In this document: positions 1-7,897 of the stretch, piece after piece
Position numbering within the stretch: position 1 is the first letter of the stretch
Layout: each line of letters starts with the position of its first letter
From: Gemmatimonadota bacterium
GTDB taxonomy: Bacteria; Gemmatimonadota; Gemmatimonadetes; Gemmatimonadales; Gemmatimonadaceae
Length of the DNA stretch: 11,500 nt
NCBI GenBank assembly: GCA_028287205.1
Contig: JAQBQC010000420.1
Coordinates: forward strand, 1 to 11,500
Direction: 5' to 3'
Position numbers and translations under genes: made by a program
The notes under the pieces: generated by a model
Seen by the model: the letters and a program-made list of their open reading frames with translations, nothing else
Databases searched by the model: none
What the model was told of the DNA's origin: nothing

Positions 1-1
1 C

Positions 2-1063
2 GTGCGCTCCGCGATGCCCACGGCGCAGGCGCTCAAGCTCTGCCCGCAGGCGATGTGCGTGCCCGTGCCGCGCGGCGCCTGCTCGCAAAAGAGCGCCGAG
101 ATTCGTCGGGTGCTGCAGCGATTCACGCCGGTGGTCGAAGGCGCGAGCATCGACGAGTGGTATCTCGATCTGGGCGGCACCGAGCAGCTGTACGACCACG
201 AGCCGCTCGAGCGCACGGCCCATCGCATCCGCGATGCCGTACGCGCAGAGACGGCACTGTCGATCTCGATCGGTGGCGGCACGAACAAGCTCGTCGCGAA
301 GATGGCCGTCGAAGTGGCGAAGCCCAAGCCAGACAACAACGCGACCGGTGTGCACATCGTCGCACCGGGAGATGAGGCCACTTTTCTCAAGCGATTCCTG
401 CTGGCCGAGATACCGCTGGTTGGTCCGAAGTTTCAGGACCGGCTCGAGCGCGCGGGGCTGCGTACGGTCAACGATGTGCTCGAGCATCCGCTCTCCGAGC
501 TCATTCGCTGGTTCGGCGATCGTGAGGGGCAGTGGCTATGGGATCGCGTGCGCGGCATCGACAGCGGTGCGGTCGAGGGTCACGGCGATCAGAAGAGCAT
601 GAGCCGCGAGGAGACGTTCTCGAGCGACATCAACGATGATGCGGCGCTCGAGCGCGAGCTCTTCGCGCTTTCCGCGCGCGTGGCGTCGGACCTCCGTTCG
701 GAGCTGCTCGCGGCGCGCACGATTCGCGTGAAGATCAAGGACGCGGACTTCAGGATCCGCCAGGCAGGGCGCACGCTGCCGGAGGCCGTCGTGTCCGATC
801 GCGTGATCTACGGCGTCGCGCGCGAGCTGTTGCAGACGCTGCGCTCGCGGCGACGGATCGCGGCGCGCCTGATCGGCATCGCGCTGTCGTCGCTCGCCAC
901 GAGCCCGGAGCCGCCGCAGCTCGCACTCTTCGAGGAGCGGGGTGTGTCACTCGAGACGGAGCGCGACCGAGCGGTGGCGCGCACCGTGGATGTGGTACGA
1001 AGGAAGTTCGGCCAGGATGCCATTGGCGCCGCACAGCTGAGCAAGCACGAAGACGAGGAATAG
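2..1063 (+). CDS. dinB: DNA polymerase IV (Y-family translesion polymerase), 5'-truncated by window edge
   Basis: Error-prone Y-family polymerase that copies past DNA lesions in the cytoplasm, normally tethered to the beta sliding clamp. The visible 353 residues begin inside the palm; the GTG at base 2 is an internal codon, and about 45-60 N-terminal residues, including the first catalytic Asp, lie outside the window. Seen: the catalytic SIDE motif at residues 49-52 (Asp51, Glu52), then the SISIGGGTNKLVAKMA block at 87-102 typical of the fingers/palm, the thumb helix-hairpin-helix around 135-160 (IPLVGPKFQDRLERAG), a little-finger domain at about 195-300, and a clamp-binding-like pentapeptide QLALF at 306-310. 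The C-terminal helix (RDRAVARTVDVVRRKFG) follows, as in many DinB proteins with an internal clamp motif. It stops at TAG 1061-1063. It appears unrelated in function to the potassium locus downstream. Family assignment is firm. The Y-family subtype (DinB rather than UmuC/ImuB) is supported by the intact catalytic SxDE and the overall size. Confidence 0.95.
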   Translation: MRSAMPTAQALKLCPQAMCVPVPRGACSQKSAEIRRVLQRFTPVVEGASIDEWYLDLGGTEQLYDHEPLERTAHRIRDAVRAETALSISIGGGTNKLVAKMAVEVAKPKPDNNATGVHIVAPGDEATFLKRFLLAEIPLVGPKFQDRLERAGLRTVNDVLEHPLSELIRWFGDREGQWLWDRVRGIDSGAVEGHGDQKSMSREETFSSDINDDAALERELFALSARVASDLRSELLAARTIRVKIKDADFRIRQAGRTLPEAVVSDRVIYGVARELLQTLRSRRRIAARLIGIALSSLATSPEPPQLALFEERGVSLETERDRAVARTVDVVRRKFGQDAIGAAQLSKHEDEE

Positions 1064-1379
1064 TACGTCGCGCCCATTCCACCGTCGCGCGGTCGCGCTC
1101 TCGTTTCTAATCACGCTCCACGCGCCGCACGCAGTCGCGCAGAGCTTGCAGGGGCGCAGCAACGGTGCGCGCTCGGAGCTCCGGAGCCTGCTCGGCTTCG
1201 CGCACTCGGAACCGGTGTTCATTCGCGTTGGGCGCTGGTTCTAGCGGTAATCAGCGGTGATCCGATCTCACGGCGTGAATTTTTTGTTAATTAGATAGGG
1301 TACCGCCCTTTCAGGTGCGCTCGCAGCCGATCTTCCAGTCACGGACGTTCGTGCTCGGCGCGCAGAGGTTAGCCAGCAA
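1064..1379. other. Gap between dinB and kdpE: no convincing gene, AT-rich promoter-like patch
   Basis: This 316-base stretch holds no ORF with a good start. A frame that is open from 1041 to 1244 reads like a secreted-protein N-terminus but has no ATG, GTG or TTG (see findings). At 1276-1297 there is a strikingly AT-rich run (GTGAATTTTTTGTTAATTAG) in an otherwise GC-rich background, which is the likeliest place for the kdpE promoter or operator. I see no rho-independent terminator for dinB. The kdpE ribosome binding site candidate is AGAGG at 1364-1368. Confidence 0.5.
1276..1297 (+). promoter_or_regulatory. AT-rich element upstream of kdpE, possible promoter or KdpE site
   Basis: A 22-base AT-rich island about 85-105 bases before the kdpE start. 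It contains TTTGTTAA (1283-1290), which is the reverse complement of the TTAACAAA octamer at 3800-3807 in front of the pump operon. KdpE of E. coli binds T-rich sites, so autoregulation is plausible. No good -35/-10 pair was found; GTTAAT at 1286-1291 is the best -10-like hexamer. This is inference from composition and one shared octamer. Confidence 0.3.
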
Positions 1380-2111
1380 ATGCCTGAACGCTCCGACTCG
1401 AAGGCAGAAGCCGCGCGGAGGTTATCGTCTGTGCTAATCGTGGATGACGAGGCGAAGATTCGAAGCGCGCTGCGACAGGCGCTCGAACGAGAGGTCGGGA
1501 CGATCTTCGAGGCATCGAACGGACGGGATGCTATTTCGATCGCGGAGCAGAAGCGCCCCGCTGTCGTGATCGTCGACCTCGGCTTGCCGGACATGGATGG
1601 CATCGAGGTCTGCCGGACCATCCGTGCCTGGTCGAGCGTGCCCATTCTCGTGTTGTCCGCGCGCACCGATGAACATGAAAAGGCGAGTTTGCTGGAGGCT
1701 GGAGCGGACGATTACATCACGAAGCCCTTCAGCACCGTCGAGCTGCGCGCGCGCGTGCGCGCGGCGGTGCGCCGATCGCAGATGGCCCCCGTACCAGGAA
1801 GCGACGCACCGATCGTCATCGGCGATCTCGTGATCGATACCGCGCGCCGAGTCGTGACCAGCGCGGGATCGGATGTGCATCTGACTCCGACGGAGTGGGG
1901 CCTGTTGCGCGTGCTGGTCGCGAACGCCGGAAAGCCGGTGACGCACGAGCGCCTGTTTCACGCGGTGTGGGGGCAGGCGGAGGGTGATGCGCAGCTGTAC
2001 CTGCGCGTGTACGTGGCGCATCTGCGACGGAAGCTGGAGGGAGATTCCTACCGGCCCCGGCTGATTCTCACGGAGCCGGGCGTCGGCTATCGGTTCGTGC
2101 TGACGACATGA
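1380..2111 (+). CDS. kdpE: KdpE-type OmpR-family response regulator
   Basis: Cytoplasmic two-component transcription factor, expected to activate the kdpFABC operon under K+ limitation. The 243 residues split into a receiver domain (about 17-135) and an OmpR/PhoB winged-helix DNA-binding domain (about 145-240). Receiver landmarks: acidic pair DD at 22-23, phospho-acceptor Asp66 (VDLGLPDMDG), LSAR at 92-95 and Lys115 in TKPF. Winged-helix landmarks: LTPTEWGLLRVL at 168-179, the recognition-helix region with the KdpE-like LRVYVAHLRRKLE at 208-220, and the wing hairpin EPGVGYRFV at 232-240. The ATG at 1380 gives about 15 residues ahead of the first beta-strand, a little long for the family, but AGAGG lies 11 bases upstream. 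A GTG near 1431 would be a shorter alternative. It overlaps the following kinase by ATGA, so the pair is probably translationally coupled. The KdpE call rests on the LRVYVAHLRRKLE style and the neighbourhood. Confidence 0.93.
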   Translation: MPERSDSKAEAARRLSSVLIVDDEAKIRSALRQALEREVGTIFEASNGRDAISIAEQKRPAVVIVDLGLPDMDGIEVCRTIRAWSSVPILVLSARTDEHEKASLLEAGADDYITKPFSTVELRARVRAAVRRSQMAPVPGSDAPIVIGDLVIDTARRVVTSAGSDVHLTPTEWGLLRVLVANAGKPVTHERLFHAVWGQAEGDAQLYLRVYVAHLRRKLEGDSYRPRLILTEPGVGYRFVLTT

Positions 2112-3751
2112 CTCCGGCGACGGTGCCGAGCACGGACGGATGGCGTGTGAGCGGTCGCGTCCAGCGCTGGGCGATTGCCTTCATCGCCCTCTTTGCACTC
2201 ACGGGCGCGATGCTGCTCGTGCGCCCACAGCTCGAGAAGGTGCACGTCGCTCTGCTGTTCCTTCTCGTCGTGCTCATGGGAAGTGCGATCGATGGCAGTG
2301 CGCTCGGACTCACGATGGCCGGGTGGGCGTTCCTGTTCTTCGACTTCCTCTTTCTTCCGCCCTACTACACGCTCGGGCTCACCAACCCGCTGGACTGGCT
2401 GGTATTGGGATCGTTCCTGGTCACCAGCGTCGTGGCGGCTCAACTGTTGGCGAGTGCGCAGCAACGCACGCGTGAGGCGCTCGCCCGCACACTCGAGGTC
2501 CAGGGATTTTCCACGCTCGGCGCAGAGACGCTCAACGCGGCGGAGCCCGTGCAGGCGCTTGCTGCGATCGCCGAGGTCATTCGTGCGACACTCGGCGTGG
2601 ACAGCTGCGATATCTATGTCCATCGCGGCCGGGATGCCGATCTCGAGCTGCTTGCGCATGCGGCGGCGCCAAAGGCTGCCAAGTCCGTTGCGACGGCCGC
2701 GCGCGCCGGAGGTCTGCTCGCGTGGGTGGGTGGCCGGAACGAGATGGCCGTGGAGCGGCCGGACGGAACGGCAAGCGTCGGTGGCACGATGGACGAGCCG
2801 AGCGCGGGAGCCCGAGGCGAAAGACAAAGCGGCTGGGCTCTCTCGTGGGGCGAGATCGCGGATGCACGCGCGATCGCGATCCCGCTGAGCGTGCACGATC
2901 GCTCGGTTGGAGTCTTGCGAGTGGCCAACGATCCGCACGTCGATCTCGCGCCCGGTCAACGCGACTTTCTCAACGCGCTATCGTACTATGCGGCACTCGG
3001 CGTCGAGCGCGTGCAGCTCAGCGCAGACGCGTCACACACGGCCGCGTTGCGCGAGCGCGACCGCCTGAAGAACGCGCTGCTCGCCGCGGTCTCGCACGAT
3101 CTGCGCACGCCGCTGACGACGGTCAAAGCGCTCGCGCATACGATCGTCGAGCGCGGCGCATCTCCCGGTGACGCGAACGCGATCTCGATCGAAGAGGAGG
3201 CGGACCGCCTCACGTCGCTCATCACCGACCTGCTCGACTACTCGCGGCTGACGGGTGGCGCGCTGCTTCTCACGCCGCAGATCGAAAGCGCGGACGACCT
3301 GATTGGCGCCGCACTCGCCAGCGTACGGGGCATCCTTCAAACGCGCTCGGTTCGCGTCACGGACGACGAGGGGGCGATCATGTTGCTCGGCCGCTTCGAC
3401 TTCGTTCATTCCGTGCGCGCCATCGTCAATCTCATCGAGAACGCAGTGAAGTACAGCGCTGTCGATGCGCCGATCGACATTGGCGTGCACCGCGTGGGCG
3501 ACCGGCTGATCATCTCGGTGGCCGATCGAGGCATTGGTGTGAGCGAGCGGGATCGCGAACAGATATTCGAGCCGTTCTACCGATCGCCGGGAACGCCGGC
3601 AACGACGCACGGTGCTGGGCTCGGCCTCGCGATCGCGCGAGGTCTCGCGCTCGCCCAGGGAGGAGACGTCACCTACGCAGCGCGCCAGGGTGGCGGAAGT
3701 GTGTTCTCGCTGATGCTGCCCGCGGCCGAGCAACCAGCGCTGTCCGAGTAG
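2108..3751 (+). CDS. KdpD-like histidine kinase, C-terminal half only (DUF4118, GAF, HisKA, HATPase)
   Basis: Inner-membrane sensor kinase expected to phosphorylate the overlapping KdpE. At 547 residues it lacks the roughly 370-residue N-terminal KdpD and USP domains of E. coli KdpD (894 residues). Seen in order: membrane helices between about 22 and 115, with the DUF4118 hallmark FLPPYYTLG at 82-90; a GAF-like sensory region about 145-300, with a hydrophilic, Gly-rich stretch near 205-248; HisKA with SHDLRTPLTTVK at 329-340 (phospho-acceptor His330); N-box NLIENAVKYS at 441-450; G1 box DRGIGVSERD at 473-482; F-box EPFYRS at 488-493; and G2 box GAGLGLAIARGLA at 502-514. All kinase residues look intact. 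The ATG at 2108 overlaps the kdpE stop. The missing N-terminal module is encoded separately at 9965-11167, so the protein is probably a natural split rather than a truncation. Its ligand is not evident from the sequence. Confidence 0.93.
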   Translation: MTPATVPSTDGWRVSGRVQRWAIAFIALFALTGAMLLVRPQLEKVHVALLFLLVVLMGSAIDGSALGLTMAGWAFLFFDFLFLPPYYTLGLTNPLDWLVLGSFLVTSVVAAQLLASAQQRTREALARTLEVQGFSTLGAETLNAAEPVQALAAIAEVIRATLGVDSCDIYVHRGRDADLELLAHAAAPKAAKSVATAARAGGLLAWVGGRNEMAVERPDGTASVGGTMDEPSAGARGERQSGWALSWGEIADARAIAIPLSVHDRSVGVLRVANDPHVDLAPGQRDFLNALSYYAALGVERVQLSADASHTAALRERDRLKNALLAAVSHDLRTPLTTVKALAHTIVERGASPGDANAISIEEEADRLTSLITDLLDYSRLTGGALLLTPQIESADDLIGAALASVRGILQTRSVRVTDDEGAIMLLGRFDFVHSVRAIVNLIENAVKYSAVDAPIDIGVHRVGDRLIISVADRGIGVSERDREQIFEPFYRSPGTPATTHGAGLGLAIARGLALAQGGDVTYAARQGGGSVFSLMLPAAEQPALSE

Positions 3752-3797
3752 CACTGGCGGAATCGCGCCGTGCAGCCGCCACCGAACGCGGCATTCG

Positions 3798-3815
3798 TTT
3801 TAACAAATGATTTAC
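3798..3815 (+). promoter_or_regulatory. Candidate KdpE operator upstream of the kdp pump operon
   Basis: The sequence TTTTAACAAATGATTTAC stands out as AT-rich. It can be read as two imperfect half-sites (TTTAAC at 3799-3804 and ATTTAC at 3810-3815) repeated at 11 bases, the spacing typical of OmpR/PhoB-family direct repeats. If the hexamer CATACT at 3859-3864 is the -10 and transcription starts near 3871, the site covers about -73 to -56. That is close to where E. coli KdpE binds its T-rich site. There is no good -35 for that -10, as expected for an activator-dependent promoter. The octamer TTAACAAA recurs inverted before kdpE. None of this has been tested. Confidence 0.42.
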
Positions 3816-3858
3816 TCATCGAGGCCGCAACCTTAATGCGGCTTTAACGCCTGCGCTC

Positions 3859-3864
3859 ATACTC
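3859..3864 (+). promoter_or_regulatory. Possible -10 hexamer of the kdp operon promoter
   Basis: CATACT matches the bacterial TATAAT consensus at four of six positions. It lies 28 bases before the first small ORF, leaving a short leader with the Shine-Dalgarno AGAGG at 3882-3886. No recognisable -35 box lies 16-18 bases upstream. Weak call, made mainly because the distance to the candidate operator is sensible. Confidence 0.25.
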
Positions 3865-3892
3865 TTCTCCGTCAGCTAACCAGAGGTATCAG

Positions 3893-4009
3893 ATGGGCGA
3901 CCTCATCTATGTCGGAATCATCGTGGCGTTTTTCGCACTCATGCTGGCCTACATCAGCGGATGTGCCGCGCTCGGGAAGGAAGAGACGGGGGAAACGGAG
4001 CGTCCATGA
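3893..4009 (+). CDS. Small single-TM peptide leading the kdp operon
   Basis: 38 residues, beginning MGDLIYVGIIVAFFALMLAY. One hydrophobic helix spans about residues 4-26, followed by a short charged tail (GKEETGETERP). Evidence that it is real: AGAGG at 3882-3886 lies six bases before the ATG, the reading frame is membrane-like from end to end, and its stop codon overlaps the kdpF start as ATGA (4006-4009). I recall that many kdp operons carry a comparable unnamed one-helix peptide before kdpF, so a pump-associated or assembly role is plausible, but I know of no established function. It contains ISGC at 21-24, which fits a lipobox, although the N-terminus lacks the basic residues of a lipoprotein signal. 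It could alternatively be a leader that couples translation into kdpF. Confidence 0.72.
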   Translation: MGDLIYVGIIVAFFALMLAYISGCAALGKEETGETERP

Positions 4010-4095
4010 GTGCCGAGACAATCATTGCGGCATTCGTGAGCGTGGCGCTTCTGGTCTATCTGTGTTACACGCTTCTGCGTCCGGAGAAGTTTTGA
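4006..4095 (+). CDS. kdpF: KdpF, small accessory subunit of the K+-transporting ATPase
   Basis: 29 residues: one membrane helix at about 5-24, ending in YTLLRPEKF, which is the characteristic KdpF C-terminus (a YALLRPEKF-like tail is common in the family). KdpF sits at the KdpA interface and stabilises the KdpFABC complex in the inner membrane. The ATG at 4006 overlaps the stop of the preceding peptide, with GGAG at 3997-4000 five bases ahead. The TGA at 4093-4095 is one base from the kdpA start, so translation of the three genes is probably coupled. Length equals that of E. coli KdpF. It is short enough to be missed by ordinary gene calling. Confidence 0.92.
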   Translation: MSAETIIAAFVSVALLVYLCYTLLRPEKF

Positions 4096-4096
4096 C

Positions 4097-5812
4097 ATGA
4101 CCGCGAATGGCTGGCTCCAGATTTTTTTCTACTCGGTGGCGCTGCTCGCCGTAACGAAGCCAATGGGCCTGTACCTGCTCAAGGTCTACGACGGCTCGAT
4201 GCGGTGGCTCGCTCCGATCGAGCGCATCATCTATCGCGTGTGCGGTGTCGACCCGGAAGAGGATCAGCACTGGACCCGGTATGCCACGGCCGTCCTCTTC
4301 TTCAGTGCCGTATCGCTGCTCGTGACGTACGTGGCGCTCCGACTGCAGCACGTCCTGCCATTGAATCCGGCCAATCGCGGCGCGGTGCCGGACAGGCAGG
4401 CGTTCGAGACAGCGTCGTCGTTCACGACGAACACGAACTGGCAATCGTATTCCGGCGAGACGACGATGTCGTACTTCTCGCAGATGACGCAGCTCGCCTT
4501 CCACAACTTTGCGTCTGCGGCCGCCGGGATGGCCGCCGCAGTGGCGCTGGCGCGCGGTGTCTCGCGCAAGTCTGCCGGCAGGATCGGCAACTTCTGGGTC
4601 GACATGACGCGGGGAACGCTCTACCTGTTCATCCCGATGTCGATCGTGCTTGCACTCCTGTTCGTGCAGCAGGGAGTGATTCAGAACTTCCATTCGTATG
4701 TGACGGCGACGACCGTCGAGGGCGCGAAACAGGTTCTGGCGATGGGGCCCGTGGCGAGCCAGGAGGCGATCAAGCAGCTCGGTACGAACGGCGGCGGATT
4801 CTTCAACACGAACTCCGCGCACCCGTTCGAGAACCCGACGCCCTGGACGAACTTCCTCCAGATTCTGGCGATTTTCATCATCCCTGCCGGGCTGGTTTAT
4901 GCCTACGGGCGGATGGTGAAGAACGTGCGCCACGGCTGGGCGATCTGGGCAGCGATGTACGTGCTCTTTTTCGCCGGCGTCACCGTCGCGTATCGGGCAG
5001 AGGCACGCGGAAATCCCATCCACGCCTCACGAGGCGTCGACATCGTCGCGAGCGAAACGAATCCCGGTGGCAACATGGAAGGCAAGGAGGTTCGCTTCGG
5101 CATCGCGAACTCCGCTCTCTATGCGACCATCACCACCGACGCGTCGTGCGGATGCGTGAACAGCATGCACGATTCGTTCACGCCTCTTGGCGGGCTCGTG
5201 CCGCTGGCGAACATCCAGCTTGGCGAGATCATCTTCGGCGGCGTGGGCGCGGGGCTGTACGGCATGATCGTGATGGTCGTGCTCACGGTATTCATTGCAG
5301 GGCTGATGGTGGGGCGCACGCCGGAGTACCTGGGAAAGAAGATTCAAAGTCGCGAGGTGCGGATGGCGATGCTCTACGTCCTCATTTTTCCCGCCTCGAT
5401 TCTGCTCTTCTCCGCCGTCTCCGTGCTCCTCCCCGCTGGACTGAAAGGGTTGAACAACGCGGGCCCGCACGGGTTTTCGGAAATTCTCTACGCCTTTTCG
5501 TCGACGACCGGCAACAATGGCAGCGCCTTCGCCGGCCTGACGGGCGCCAGCTACTACTACAACACGACGCTCGGCCTGGCGACGCTGATCGGCCGCTTCG
5601 CGATGCAGGTCCCCATGTTCGCCCTCGCGGGTTTTCTCGCCGAGCGCAAACAGGCGCCGGAGACAGCGGGCACGTTCCCGGTGACCACGCCGCTCTTCGT
5701 CGTGCTTCTCATCGGCGTGATTCTCATTGTCGGCGCTCTGACATTCTTCCCCGCGCTCGCCCTGGGCCCGGTGGTCGAACACCTCCTCATGGGCGCCGGG
5801 AAACTCTACTAG
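4097..5812 (+). CDS. kdpA: K+-transporting P-type ATPase subunit A (channel-like subunit)
   Basis: Potassium-selective, channel-related subunit of KdpFABC in the inner membrane, from the superfamily of K+ transporters with four pseudo-repeats. 571 residues, close to E. coli KdpA (557). The four selectivity-filter regions are all visible: [12 protein letters not shown] at 110-121, [19 protein letters not shown] at 229-247, [17 protein letters not shown] at 350-366 and [11 protein letters not shown] at 470-480. Multiple membrane helices lie between, and the conserved loop [17 protein letters not shown] lies at 399-415. The third filter reads SCGC where I expect SCGA in most relatives (see findings). 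The ATG at 4097 follows kdpF by one base, with GGAG at 4083-4086. It is followed two bases later by kdpB. Confidence 0.98.
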   Translation: MTANGWLQIFFYSVALLAVTKPMGLYLLKVYDGSMRWLAPIERIIYRVCGVDPEEDQHWTRYATAVLFFSAVSLLVTYVALRLQHVLPLNPANRGAVPDRQAFETASSFTTNTNWQSYSGETTMSYFSQMTQLAFHNFASAAAGMAAAVALARGVSRKSAGRIGNFWVDMTRGTLYLFIPMSIVLALLFVQQGVIQNFHSYVTATTVEGAKQVLAMGPVASQEAIKQLGTNGGGFFNTNSAHPFENPTPWTNFLQILAIFIIPAGLVYAYGRMVKNVRHGWAIWAAMYVLFFAGVTVAYRAEARGNPIHASRGVDIVASETNPGGNMEGKEVRFGIANSALYATITTDASCGCVNSMHDSFTPLGGLVPLANIQLGEIIFGGVGAGLYGMIVMVVLTVFIAGLMVGRTPEYLGKKIQSREVRMAMLYVLIFPASILLFSAVSVLLPAGLKGLNNAGPHGFSEILYAFSSTTGNNGSAFAGLTGASYYYNTTLGLATLIGRFAMQVPMFALAGFLAERKQAPETAGTFPVTTPLFVVLLIGVILIVGALTFFPALALGPVVEHLLMGAGKLY

Positions 5813-5814
5813 TC

Positions 5815-7884
5815 ATGGCCACGCAGAAAAGACCTCTCTTCGACGCGCCCATCGTTCGCCAGGCGCTCGCTGATTCGTTCGTCAAGCTCGATCCGCGCCA
5901 CATGGTGCGCAATCCGGTCATGTTCGTCGTGCTGATCGGAAGCGTGCTGACGACGCTCATCTTCGCCCGGGATCTCATCCAGCAGCGCGGCGACTGGGGC
6001 TTCACGCTCCAGATTGCCATCTGGCTGTGGTTCACCGTTGTCTTCGCGAATTTCGCGGAGGCAATGGCCGAGGGACGCGGAAAGGCACAGGCGGCAACGC
6101 TTCGCAAGTCGCGCACGGAGACTCTCGCCAAGAAGCTCGCAAAGATCGGAAACAGGAAGTCCAGCACGAATGTGCCGAGCAATGTCTTGCGCCGAGGCGA
6201 TCTCGTGCTGTGCGAGCCGGGGGACGTGATCCCGGGAGATGGCGAGGTCGTGGAGGGCGTGGCGTCCGTCGACGAGTCGGCGATCACCGGCGAATCGGCT
6301 CCCGTGGTTCGCGAGTCGGGCGGCGATCGCTCGGCGGTCACCGGCGGCACGAAGGTGTTGTCGGACTATCTCGTCATCAGGATCACCGCGAATCCCGGTG
6401 AAACCTTCCTGGATCGCATGATCGCGCTCGTTGAAGGCGCGTCGCGCCAGAAGACGCCGAACGAGATCGCGCTCACGATCCTCCTTTCGGGGCTGACGAT
6501 CATTTTCCTGTTCGCGGTGGCAACGCTGCAACCGTTCGCGATCTATGCGGGCGGCCCCGTGCCCATTCCGATCCTGATCGCGCTGCTCGTGTGCCTGATC
6601 CCGACGACGAGCGGCGGCCTCCTCTCGGCGATCGGCATCGCGGGTATGGATCGGATGATTCAGCAGAACGTGATCGCGATGTCGGGTCGCGCCGTGGAAG
6701 CGGCGGGCGATGTCAACACGCTGCTGCTCGACAAGACCGGCACGATCACGCTCGGCAATCGGCAGGCGGTGGAATTCATCCCCGTATCGGGCGTCACCGT
6801 CGAGCGACTCGCCGATCGCGCGCAGCTCGCATCGCTTCCCGACGAGACGCCCGAGGGGCGCAGCGTCGTCGTGCTCGCGAAGGAGAAGTACAATCTGCGC
6901 GGTCGCGCCGTGCGCGAGAACGAGCAGCACGAAGCGCTCGAATTCGTTCCGTTCTCCGCTACCACGCGCATGAGCGGAGTGAACATCGGCACGCTGCAGC
7001 TTCGCAAGGGAGCGGGCGACTCCGTATCGCGATGGGTAACGGAGAACAATGGAACGGTCCCGGCCGACCTGGGCGAACGGGTGCAGCGCATCGCCAAGCA
7101 GGGCGGCACGCCGCTCGTCGTCGCCGAGCGGGAGAACGGCGTCGCGCACGCGCTCGGCGTGATCTACCTCAAGGATGTCGTCAAGGGCGGCATGCGTGAG
7201 CGCTTCGATCGACTGCGGGCAATGGGCATTCGCACGGTGATGATCACGGGCGACAACCCGCTCACCGCGGCATCGATCGCGCAGGAAGCAGGCGTCGACG
7301 ATTTTCTGGCCGAGGCAAAGCCGGAAGACAAGATGGCCCTGATCAAGCGCGAGCAGGCCGGAGGCAAGCTGGTTGCCATGACGGGTGACGGCACCAACGA
7401 CGCGCCGGCGCTCGCGCAGGCCGACGTCGGCGTCGCCATGAACACCGGCACACAGGCGGCGAAGGAAGCTGGAAACATGATCGACCTCGATTCCAACCCG
7501 ACGAAGCTCATCGAGGTCGTCGAGATCGGCAAACAGCTGCTCATGACGCGCGGTGCCCTGACCACGTTCTCGATCGCGAACGATGTCGCGAAGTACTTCG
7601 CGATCATCCCGGCGATGTTCGTCGTCACCTTCCCGGCGCTCCAGGCGCTGAACATCATGCGCCTCCATTCGCCCCAGTCCGCGATCCTGGCGAGCGTGAT
7701 CTTCAATGCGCTCATCATCATCGCGCTGATTCCGCTCGCGCTGCGCGGCGTCAAATATCGTCCGGCGCCGGCGACGGTGATTCTGCGCCGGAATCTGCTG
7801 ATCTATGGAGTCGGTGGTCTCGTCGTGCCGTTCATCGGCATCAAGATGATCGACGTCCTGCTCGTCTCCCTGCACTTCGTCTAG
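5815..7884 (+). CDS. kdpB: K+-transporting P-type ATPase subunit B (catalytic ATPase)
   Basis: P-type ATPase subunit that hydrolyses ATP to drive K+ import through KdpA. 689 residues, against 682 in E. coli. Seen: an N-terminal cytosolic stretch and the first helices (about 33-85); the actuator domain with TGES at 158-161 (its Ser161 corresponds to the inhibitory phospho-serine 162 of E. coli); the M4 region [18 protein letters not shown] at 261-278; the phosphorylation motif DKTGT at 306-310 (Asp306); the nucleotide-binding domain about 320-450; GDNPLTA at 479-485; the hinge [11 protein letters not shown] at 523-533; and C-terminal membrane helices to the end. The frame stays open far upstream inside kdpA, but homology begins at the ATG at 5815 ([10 protein letters not shown]), just after the kdpA stop. 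No strong Shine-Dalgarno precedes it, so coupling to kdpA is likely. The M4 motif carries Ser where the family usually has Ile. Confidence 0.98.
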   Translation: MATQKRPLFDAPIVRQALADSFVKLDPRHMVRNPVMFVVLIGSVLTTLIFARDLIQQRGDWGFTLQIAIWLWFTVVFANFAEAMAEGRGKAQAATLRKSRTETLAKKLAKIGNRKSSTNVPSNVLRRGDLVLCEPGDVIPGDGEVVEGVASVDESAITGESAPVVRESGGDRSAVTGGTKVLSDYLVIRITANPGETFLDRMIALVEGASRQKTPNEIALTILLSGLTIIFLFAVATLQPFAIYAGGPVPIPILIALLVCLIPTTSGGLLSAIGIAGMDRMIQQNVIAMSGRAVEAAGDVNTLLLDKTGTITLGNRQAVEFIPVSGVTVERLADRAQLASLPDETPEGRSVVVLAKEKYNLRGRAVRENEQHEALEFVPFSATTRMSGVNIGTLQLRKGAGDSVSRWVTENNGTVPADLGERVQRIAKQGGTPLVVAERENGVAHALGVIYLKDVVKGGMRERFDRLRAMGIRTVMITGDNPLTAASIAQEAGVDDFLAEAKPEDKMALIKREQAGGKLVAMTGDGTNDAPALAQADVGVAMNTGTQAAKEAGNMIDLDSNPTKLIEVVEIGKQLLMTRGALTTFSIANDVAKYFAIIPAMFVVTFPALQALNIMRLHSPQSAILASVIFNALIIIALIPLALRGVKYRPAPATVILRRNLLIYGVGGLVVPFIGIKMIDVLLVSLHFV

Positions 7885-7897
7885 AGGCAGCGCAATC

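Noticed and set aside
3755..3781. TGGCGG/CCGCCA inverted repeat after the first kinase as a terminator
   Set aside because: Six-base stem with a 15-base loop and no adjacent T-run; too weak to call.
4204..5814. Upstream in-frame extension of kdpB through most of kdpA
   Set aside because: KdpB homology begins exactly at 5815 and the extension overlaps the certain kdpA coding sequence in another frame; its translation is Arg-rich nonsense.
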